A stretch of DNA of 5,378 nucleotides from Christensenella sp. UBA6880. Lineage in GTDB: Bacteria; Bacillota; Clostridia; Christensenellales; CAG-917. Positions within the stretch are counted from its first letter, which is position 1. The number at the start of each line of letters is the position of its first letter. Below, piece after piece: positions 1-3,346 of this stretch. Below the pieces are notes generated by a model. It made no database searches, was not told where the DNA came from, and saw only the letters and a program-made list of their open reading frames with translations. Position numbers and translations under genes: made by a program. The stretch covers positions 1 to 5,378 of the forward strand of contig DKCG01000010.1 of assembly GCA_002449145.1 (NCBI GenBank). The letters run 5' to 3'.

Positions 1-1
1 A

Positions 2-94
2 ATCAAGGTTATCGACCTTCCCGTCGATCCGCAACTTATGGGTGCGCTCGGCGCGGCAGAGTACGCAAGACAAAAAGGCTTGGCACAAGCATAA
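2..94 (+). CDS. C-terminal end of a probable BadF/BadG/HgdC-type acyl-CoA dehydratase activase (5' truncated)
   Basis: Only the last 30 codons and the TAA stop (92-94) are in the window; the frame is open to the window edge. The tail reads IKVIDLPVDPQLMGALGAAE followed by YARQKGLAQA. A Pro-Asp-Pro-Gln-hydrophobic-Gly-Ala-Leu-Gly-Ala-Ala block near the C-terminus is typical of the BadF/BcrA/HgdC ATPase family (ASKHA fold). These iron-sulfur activases use ATP to send an electron to 2-hydroxyacyl-CoA dehydratases or benzoyl-CoA reductases. The ATP-binding and cysteine motifs lie outside the window, so the assignment rests on this tail alone. It may be an uncharacterised relative or another ASKHA protein. 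The next gene starts ten bases after the stop, so the two are probably co-transcribed. Confidence 0.6.
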   Translation: MKVIDLPVDPQLMGALGAAEYARQKGLAQA

Positions 95-104
95 GGGGGC
101 AAAA

Positions 105-305
105 ATGATTACAACCACGTTATCCGCATTGAGCGGCGGAGCAATCGCAGGTATCGTCATCGGAAGTATCGCCGCATTGTTGCTCGTATTCTTCCTTCTC
201 ACGTTCACCGTCTACTGGTTCAACCTCGACATGAAGTTCATCTACTGGTTTTACAAGAAGATGAAGGTGCATTATGATCATATGGAACGCACCCACAAGT
301 TGTGA
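105..305 (+). CDS. Small single-span membrane protein, 66 aa
   Basis: The function is not recognised. The ATG at 105 was chosen because an AAGGGGG ribosome binding site (93-99) lies five bases upstream. A longer in-frame GTG at 42 would overlap the preceding gene and has no such signal. Residues 1-10 are polar and small (ITTTLSALS), and residues 11-40 form one long hydrophobic segment. Its first half is rich in Gly/Ala (GGAIAGIVIG, with GxxxG-like small-residue spacing that can support helix packing) and its second half in Leu/Phe. Residues 41-66 form a basic, aromatic tail (FIYWFYKKMK, then HYDHMERTHKL). By the positive-inside rule the C-terminus should be cytoplasmic. No signal-peptidase site is evident. 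The stop codon abuts the first base of repeat unit A, whose hairpin may end transcription. Confidence 0.75.
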   Translation: MITTTLSALSGGAIAGIVIGSIAALLLVFFLLTFTVYWFNLDMKFIYWFYKKMKVHYDHMERTHKL

Positions 306-421
306 TGTGCCAAATCGCGCCTAACTTCGGCAGAGGCATCCGCCTGCCAACTCATTTACGATTAGTAAATTAGGGTTGTCAGTTCGGATGCCTCTTTCTT
401 GTTATACATCGATTTGGCGCA
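306..421 (+). repeat. Structured palindromic repeat, unit A (complete)
   Basis: The unit begins at the first base after the membrane-protein stop codon. Outer stem: 306-317 pairs with 410-421 (12 bp, one G-U). Left box 318-331 is CGCCTAACTTCGGC and right box 396-409 is TTCTTGTTATACAT, both 14 nt. Inner stem: 332-342 with 385-395, 11 perfect pairs, continued by 344-351 with 375-382 (CTGCCAAC/GTTGTCAG, one mismatch) and 354-359 with 365-370 (ATTTAC/GTAAAT) around the loop GATTA. The inner stem is followed by a T-rich run, so it can act as a factor-independent terminator for the genes upstream. The boxes recur in units B and D while the stems differ in sequence. Confidence 0.85.
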
Positions 422-429
422 CCACAACG

Positions 430-459
430 GAAGCGTTCTTCATCTCAATATTGCATCAC
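430..459 (+). repeat. Orphan right half of the palindromic repeat
   Basis: 430-443 (GAAGCGTTCTTCAT) matches the right box of unit D over GCGTTCTTCAT and is followed by an outer-stem arm CTCAATATTGCATCAC (444-459). No left box or inner hairpin precedes it. The arm is complementary at 13 of 16 positions to 580-595, the outer arm of the half unit on the far side of unit B. The two halves could therefore pair around unit B, or they may be the ends of one rearranged element. Confidence 0.7.
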
Positions 460-467
460 AACAAAGG

Positions 468-559
468 GGCGTAACTGTGTCAACACCCTTTTGCTCACCC
501 GTCACGTACGATTTAGTACGTTGGGCGGATTCGCAAAAGGGTGTTTCCTTGTTCTTCAT
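468..559 (+). repeat. Structured palindromic repeat, unit B
   Basis: Left box 468-481 is GGCGTAACTGTGTC; right box 546-559 is TCCTTGTTCTTCAT. Between them lies a 13-bp perfect stem (482-494 with 533-545, core ACACCCTTTTGC). Inside that stem ACGTAC (504-509) pairs with GTACGT (516-521) around the loop GATTTA. The box spacing relative to the stem is the same as in units A and D. The outer stem of its own is poor, but the unit is enclosed by the complementary arms 444-459 and 580-595. The stem is followed by TTTCCTTGTT, so it is weakly terminator-like. Confidence 0.8.
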
Positions 560-579
560 CTGTTTAGCGCATTATAATA

Positions 580-668
580 GTGATGTGCTATTGAGCGAAT
601 AACTTTGTTAAAGGTATCCGCCTGCCAACTCATTTACGATTAGTCAATTAGGTTTGTCAGTACGGATA
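580..668 (+). repeat. Palindromic repeat, unit C (right half lost)
   Basis: Outer arm 580-595 is GTGATGTGCTATTGAG. Left box 596-609 is CGAATAACTTTGTT, 13 of 14 identical to the box in unit D. The inner hairpin pairs TATCCG (615-620) with CGGATA (663-668), and its internal part is a near copy of unit A: 335-389 and 613-667 differ at only four of 55 positions. One stem pair changed in a compensatory way (C337-G390 in A, T615-A668 here). The expected right box and closing outer arm after 668 are absent. The sequence runs directly into the AT-rich accessory block, so the unit was truncated or was split there. Confidence 0.75.
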
Positions 669-692
669 GATCTTACAATATATTTGCAACTG

Positions 693-983
693 TTACCATT
701 CTATCCATTCTAGTTCGTTTTCCACATCCCAAAAAGATTTTTTGTCAAAGATTTTGGCAATTAATGCATTGTCAATGCATTCTTGTTCTGTGTTGAATGA
801 TTGATCGTAGACAGTTTTAACATAGTTGTTATGTTGATCCCAAATATCGATCCTATAGGTATACTTACCCGATGATTTATCAAATATAATACCATTAAAG
901 AAATACTTGATGTTTTTGTACTGCACGGCGCATTCTTCATATTTTGTGTGTTCAATAAAGTCTGTTGTTTTGCAATTTTTCAT
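693..983 (-). CDS. Hypothetical protein, 96 aa, last gene of the accessory operon
   Basis: I do not recognise the family. The ATG at 983 was chosen because AAGGGG lies seven bases upstream, embedded in the last codons of the preceding gene. A longer in-frame version from 1019 would overlap that gene by 35 bases and has no such support. The stop of the 122-aa gene and this ATG are one base apart (TGA-T-ATG), so translation is probably coupled. The protein is acidic (about 17 Asp/Glu against 12 Lys/Arg). Residues 22-60 look like beta strands (YKNIKYFF, then YTYRIDIWDQ, then NNYVKTVYD), followed by a probable helix at 64-80 and a Trp/Glu-rich end (SFWDVENELEWIEW). There is no signal peptide or membrane segment. 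Size, acidity and position would fit an inhibitor or immunity partner of the gene before it, but that is only inference. Confidence 0.75.
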   Translation of the reverse strand: MKNCKTTDFIEHTKYEECAVQYKNIKYFFNGIIFDKSSGKYTYRIDIWDQHNNYVKTVYDQSFNTEQECIDNALIAKIFDKKSFWDVENELEWIEW

Positions 984-984
984 A

Positions 985-1353
985 TCATAACCCCTTAAAA
1001 AACTTTTTGTATTTTTCATATTCAGCTGCGGTTAATAATCGTGGTTCTCTGTTATGAAAGTCATCTTTATTATATTCATGTATATGCAAAATAGGCAAAT
1101 GATTGCCGGCTAATTTGGGTTCAGGATGATATGCAATTTCTTTGATTAGATAATGATCTGCATCATACTCTCTATACATCTTGAATTTGCCGTCTGCGTG
1201 TAATTGAATGTATGCATTGCTTGTATGCGATTCAACAGGAAGGCCTTTTGTATCGCCAATTCCTTCCAGTACTTTTACGCCGCATATTGTATCAATTGTT
1301 TTGTATGATTGCGCAACGTTTTTCCCAAGCGCATATGTGCCGCGTCCGCCCAT
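985..1353 (-). CDS. Hypothetical MGGRG-start protein, 122 aa, phage/ICE-type cargo
   Basis: The start at 1353 is set by an excellent AAAGGAGG (1362-1369) eight bases upstream. An earlier in-frame ATG at 1380 lacks this and overlaps the previous gene more. The ribosome binding site is formed by the last codons (Arg-Lys-Gly-Gly-Lys) of the DUF4417 gene, and stop and start are one base apart. The N-terminus MGGRGTYALG resembles short proteins often seen in phage and ICE cargo. The C-terminal half has R61-x-Y63-D64, then EIAYHP (72-77), then LPILHIHEY (86-94), and a basic end (EKYKKFFKGL). The spaced histidines H76, H85, H90 and H92 could be catalytic or metal-binding. This layout recalls modules found at the C-termini of some phage-linked or toxin-like proteins, but I cannot name a family. 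It is soluble, with no membrane segment or signal peptide. Confidence 0.8.
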   Translation of the reverse strand: MGGRGTYALGKNVAQSYKTIDTICGVKVLEGIGDTKGLPVESHTSNAYIQLHADGKFKMYREYDADHYLIKEIAYHPEPKLAGNHLPILHIHEYNKDDFHNREPRLLTAAEYEKYKKFFKGL

Positions 1354-1354
1354 A

Positions 1355-1978
1355 TTATTTTCCTCCTTTACGGCATTCAAGATAGTTTATAACGATGGTG
1401 TCCTTTTCCATTTCTTCAAAAGCCTTTCCAAAACAAATAACCGCGGTAGGGGATATTCGTTTTAGCATTTCGTTATAGCCGGAAAGGAAAGCGGATTTTC
1501 TTTTTAAACATCCGAGAGTACTTACTGCCACAATAGAACCTTTTTCGACGCCATCAAAACAAAAACTAAAGCTGTTTGACAAGCCCCAACTTATAGTGGG
1601 AATTACGGTTAATCCTTTATCTTGCCAAAATGCGCCGCACCATCTATTCTTTGCCACATTTGCAATTTGTTTCCATAATGGCATATCAGCATATAAGGAA
1701 TAGTCTGGGGTAAGCAAAAAAGAATATTGAGAGTAACGATTTAGTGTTCTTTGAGGATTATCATATATTCTGTTGAATCTATAGTCATCGACAAAGAAAT
1801 GAACGCCTTTTCTTTTGTTGATTTCTGTGTCATTACTTTTTGTATCTGCACAAGAAATTAGCTCGATATTTGATACATCAATACTTTGTTTTTTTACAAG
1901 GGGGATTTCAAGTTGCCCGCAAAGCGCATATTGGCTTCTTGTAAAAAGAGGATTGTTTCTCATTAAAATACTTTTCAT
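1355..1978 (-). CDS. DUF4417-type protein, 207 aa
   Basis: The ATG at 1978 was chosen because AAGGAG (1985-1990) lies six bases upstream. The in-frame ATG at 2002 sits before that site and lacks one of its own. The sequence matches my memory of the DUF4417 family, found in phages, ICEs and Bacillota islands and of unknown biochemical function. Conserved-looking blocks are HFFVDDYRF (60-68), LLTPDYSLYADMP (88-100), RWCGAFWQ (112-119), VIPTISWG (125-132) and FCFDGVEKGSIVAVST (139-154). The invariant-looking Asp, Arg, Trp and Ser/Thr residues suggest an enzyme or nucleotide-binding fold rather than a structural protein, which is inference. Length is near that usual for the family and no break is seen. 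It is the first gene of the three-gene set 1978-693; the next gene follows after one base with its ribosome binding site inside this gene's final codons. Confidence 0.8.
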   Translation of the reverse strand: MKSILMRNNPLFTRSQYALCGQLEIPLVKKQSIDVSNIELISCADTKSNDTEINKRKGVHFFVDDYRFNRIYDNPQRTLNRYSQYSFLLTPDYSLYADMPLWKQIANVAKNRWCGAFWQDKGLTVIPTISWGLSNSFSFCFDGVEKGSIVAVSTLGCLKRKSAFLSGYNEMLKRISPTAVICFGKAFEEMEKDTIVINYLECRKGGK

Positions 1979-2003
1979 AAGTATCTCCTTATTCGACTTC
2001 ATG

Positions 2004-2036
2004 GTATGACGTGTCTTTTTATTATTTTTGTCATAC
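2004..2036. promoter_or_regulatory. Inverted repeat upstream of the DUF4417 gene
   Basis: GTATGAC (2004-2010) and GTCATAC (2030-2036) form a perfect 7-bp inverted repeat with a 19-base A/T-rich centre. It lies just upstream of the DUF4417 ribosome binding site. It may be an operator, or a hairpin in the mRNA leader. It is unlike the AACC/GGTT operators at xre, so a different regulator would be needed. Confidence 0.4.
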
Positions 2037-2167
2037 TAGTTGATTTTTCCTTCGATTAAGGCTATACTATATTTACCAAAGATGAATAGCAATATTCGAA
2101 GGAAATGCATTGAAAGATTTGCAAAAGCAGATCGGCTAATGCATTTCTTTTTTTTTGATCTGTACAT
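2036..2167 (-). CDS. Doubtful 43-codon reading frame antisense to the putative small RNA
   Basis: ATG at 2167, TAG at 2036-2038. The peptide starts MYRSKKKKCI and has a mainly hydrophobic stretch at 22-38 (FLRILLFIFGKYSIALI) interrupted by one Arg and one Lys. A perfect anti-16S sequence AAAGGAGGTGAT lies upstream in the last codons of immA, but it ends about ten bases from the ATG, longer than at the neighbouring genes. The Lys run is simply the complement of the terminator T tract, so the frame may be accidental. It is included because small hydrophobic peptide plus antisense RNA is the layout of type I toxin-antitoxin loci. Confidence 0.15.
   Translation of the reverse strand: MYRSKKKKCISRSAFANLSMHFLRILLFIFGKYSIALIEGKIN
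2040..2068 (+). promoter_or_regulatory. Sigma-A-like promoter for a plus-strand small RNA
   Basis: TTGATT (2040-2045) and TATACT (2063-2068) are 17 bases apart, matching four of six and five of six consensus positions. The start point would fall near 2075. No plus-strand gene follows; a terminator hairpin lies 30-75 bases downstream. Confidence 0.5.
2046..2105. repeat. 10-bp perfect inverted repeat with overlapping partner
   Basis: TTTCCTTCGA (2046-2055) is the exact reverse complement of TCGAAGGAAA (2096-2105). The right arm shares GAAA (2102-2105) with the left arm of the terminator stem 2102-2111/2138-2147, so the two helices are mutually exclusive in a transcript that spans both. This could be a conformational switch in the minus-strand mRNA leader between immA and the DUF4417 gene. 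Confidence 0.5.
2066..2092 (-). promoter_or_regulatory. Weak candidate promoter for the DUF4417 gene set
   Basis: On the minus strand TATAGT (complement of 2066-2071) is a good -10 element. The best -35 is TTGCTA (complement of 2087-2092), only 15 bases away, so the match is poor. The -10 elements of this and the opposing promoter overlap in TATACTATA. The three downstream genes may instead be read from the xre promoter. Confidence 0.25.
2075..2156 (+). ncRNA. Putative small RNA of about 80 nt
   Basis: Transcription from the promoter at 2040-2068 would start near 2075 and end in the T tract at 2148-2156. The product has a short single-stranded 5' part (about 2075-2100) and one long two-part hairpin. 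No coding gene is on this strand here; a 31-codon frame beginning at 2082 lacks a ribosome binding site and runs through the terminator. The RNA would be antisense to the immA-DUF4417 intergenic mRNA. No known RNA family is recognised. Evidence is promoter plus terminator only. Confidence 0.45.
2102..2156 (+). terminator. Factor-independent terminator of the putative small RNA
   Basis: GAAATGCATT (2102-2111) pairs perfectly with AATGCATTTC (2138-2147). A 4x4 internal loop separates this from GATTTGC/GCAGATC (2116-2122, 2127-2133, one G-U) with an AAAA loop. Nine T follow directly (2148-2156). The T tract is on the plus strand only; read on the minus strand it precedes the stem, so it does not terminate the accessory operon. 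Confidence 0.7.
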
Positions 2168-2173
2168 ACTTAA

Positions 2174-2704
2174 TTAATCACCTCCTTTGTGTAGTACATT
2201 GTATTGATATCTTGCCGCATCAATGGACACCCCGCATTGAGTTGCAATTTCTGTAATTGAAAGGTTGTCAACAAGCTCCGCAGGAATTAACAACTCGCCA
2301 GCAAAACATTTAGCTTGCCATTCGGGATCTGTATACATGGCGTGTGCATTGCTTTTAATGGTATGATGCAATTTGAAGCCATAAACACATAAAAGCAAAT
2401 AATGTCCAATTTCGTGAGCTATTGTCATTCTGTCCCGACCAGCTCCGGCGCACGCGCGGTCGTATACGTCTTGTTTTATTGTAATAGTTTGGCTGTTTAT
2501 ATTTGTGTCGGCATGATTCTGCGGTGGCATAGCGCTATTGTCAACTATTTCCCAGTTGAAATTAGGAAAGATGATCGGCATAGTCTCAAGCACTTTTTCG
2601 ATAGGAAAATATATAGTGTTTTCCAGTTTCAAAAAAGCTCTAAAACCTTGCGCTATAGAACGCAATTCGGCTCTTGATTTAGGTTCTACCGAATAATTTG
2701 CCAC
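2174..2704 (-). CDS. ImmA/IrrE-family metallopeptidase, 176 aa
   Basis: A zinc peptidase of the ImmA/IrrE (DUF955, M78) type. The known role of the family is to cleave or inactivate a partner XRE repressor and so derepress its operon. The zinc motif HEIGH is at 97-101 (H97, H101; catalytic E98). The downstream signature EWQAKCFAGELLIP (128-141) carries the likely third ligand E128 and the family's FA-x-E-L-L-x-P block. The C-terminus (LSITEIATQCGVSIDAARYQ) is the usual helical tail of the family. The start is GTG at 2704, one base after the xre stop, with AAAAGGAG (2713-2720) seven to eight bases upstream inside xre. The last codons contain AAAGGAGGTGAT, a perfect anti-16S sequence with no good start at normal distance, possibly a relic of a lost downstream gene. 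Confidence 0.9.
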   Translation of the reverse strand: MANYSVEPKSRAELRSIAQGFRAFLKLENTIYFPIEKVLETMPIIFPNFNWEIVDNSAMPPQNHADTNINSQTITIKQDVYDRACAGAGRDRMTIAHEIGHYLLLCVYGFKLHHTIKSNAHAMYTDPEWQAKCFAGELLIPAELVDNLSITEIATQCGVSIDAARYQYNVLHKGGD

Positions 2705-2705
2705 G

Positions 2706-3065
2706 TTAATTCTCCTTTTTGTTTAGTATATTGAATATTATTTTAGTAGTCTCTTCATCCAATGAAGCAAACTGCCTTGCAAAGCAAATTGCTGTATCTC
2801 TATTTAATGATGGTGCATCTTTAATGTCGATTTCTACTACGTCACTAGATTTTGCAAGTGCTATTGCCAAATTGTTTTTTTCATCATCCGAGAGGTTATA
2901 CAAGTCGCTGATTCTTTGTTCCCAGCTCATAGGGGCTTTTTTCTTGCCATTTTCAACAGCCGATAAAAATGCAGATGTCACATTAAGTTTTTCTGCCATG
3001 GTTTTTAAAATTTCGCCATTCTCTAGTCTTATACGCCTTAAGTACATTCCGATCTCCGATACCAT
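2706..3065 (-). CDS. XRE-family transcriptional regulator, 119 aa
   Basis: A helix-turn-helix protein of the Cro/C1 type. Residues 6-60 form the DNA-binding domain: MYLRRIRLENGEILKTMAEKL contains the first helices, and NVTSAFLSAVENGKK (28-42) spans the turn and recognition helix. The C-terminal part (61-119) is helical and probably mediates dimer formation or contact with the peptidase. The ATG at 3065 has GGAGG (3074-3078) eight bases upstream; a second Met at residue 7 is less well placed. It is the first gene of the block and is followed after one base by the ImmA-type peptidase, the known repressor/anti-repressor pair of ICEs and phages. Two dyads around its own promoter (3095-3114, 3142-3161) suggest autorepression. 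Confidence 0.9.
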   Translation of the reverse strand: MVSEIGMYLRRIRLENGEILKTMAEKLNVTSAFLSAVENGKKKAPMSWEQRISDLYNLSDDEKNNLAIALAKSSDVVEIDIKDAPSLNRDTAICFARQFASLDEETTKIIFNILNKKEN

Positions 3066-3094
3066 TATTATAACCTCCGTTTCCCGATCGTCTA

Positions 3095-3114
3095 ATTAAC
3101 CAAATCAGGTTAAT
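3095..3114. promoter_or_regulatory. Operator O1, probable XRE binding site
   Basis: A perfect dyad ATTAACC-N6-GGTTAAT. It covers the predicted transcription start of xre (about 3111), so bound protein would block initiation. Confidence 0.6.
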
Positions 3115-3117
3115 CAC

Positions 3118-3146
3118 ACTATAGGACATATTCTGATTAATGTCAA
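3118..3146 (-). promoter_or_regulatory. Sigma-A promoter of the xre-immA operon
   Basis: On the minus strand, TTGACA (complement of 3141-3146) is a perfect -35 and TATAGT (complement of 3118-3123) matches the -10 at five of six positions. The spacing is exactly 17 bases. The leader to the xre ATG is about 45 bases and contains GGAGG at 3074-3078. Confidence 0.85.
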
Positions 3147-3161
3147 CCAATTTCGGTTAAC
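3142..3161. promoter_or_regulatory. Operator O2, probable XRE binding site
   Basis: AACC (3145-3148), N6, GGTT (3155-3158), with two further symmetric pairs outside one mismatch. It has the same half-sites and same six-base centre as O1, 47 bp away centre to centre. It overlaps the -35 element. A half-site GATTAAT (3135-3141) lies between the two. Confidence 0.55.
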
Positions 3162-3239
3162 TAGCAAAAATTTTTTTATTAAAAACAAATTAATTTGATA
3201 TATTGATAAAATTTTACTTTTTTTTGGGGAAAATTGATG

Positions 3240-3245
3240 TATAAT
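3240..3245 (+). promoter_or_regulatory. Candidate -10 element of pckA
   Basis: A perfect TATAAT preceded directly by TG. No good -35 is present at 16-18 bases, where the sequence is a T run (3218-3225). Transcription would start near 3252 and leave a leader of about 95 bases. The promoter is about 80 bases from O2, so control by the XRE protein is not excluded but not indicated. Confidence 0.45.
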
Positions 3246-3300
3246 GATAATAGGGGTGAATGGGCTATATTGCCTTTTCGCCCGCATAATACAAAAATAT

Positions 3301-3316
3301 GTTCCGCAATCGGAAC
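3301..3316. promoter_or_regulatory. Perfect dyad in the pckA leader
   Basis: GTTCCG-CAAT-CGGAAC, a perfect 6-bp inverted repeat 20 bases upstream of the ribosome binding site of pckA. It could be an operator for a regulator of gluconeogenesis or an RNA hairpin; a run of five T begins five bases after it. No known site is recognised. Confidence 0.45.
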
Positions 3317-3346
3317 GAAAATTTTTATTAATAAAAGAGGTATGTT

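Noticed and set aside
42..104. N-terminal extension of the membrane protein from GTG at 42
   Set aside because: It overlaps the activase tail and lacks a ribosome binding site, while the ATG at 105 has a strong one.
319..407. attC-like integron site in unit A (GCCTAAC at 319-325, GTT at 401)
   Set aside because: The GTTATAC end breaks the GTTRRRY rule, the other units do not fit RYYYAAC, perfect stems extend beyond the boxes, and no integrase is present.
399..602. Plus-strand 67-codon reading frame
   Set aside because: It lies wholly across repeat units A-C, has no ribosome binding site, and its codons follow the palindromes.
335..667. CRISPR-like repeats
   Set aside because: There are only two near-identical copies, more than 220 bp apart, with no regular spacers and no cas genes.
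2082..2177. Plus-strand 31-codon frame that could be a leader peptide
   Set aside because: It has no ribosome binding site, and it reads through the terminator stem and T tract.
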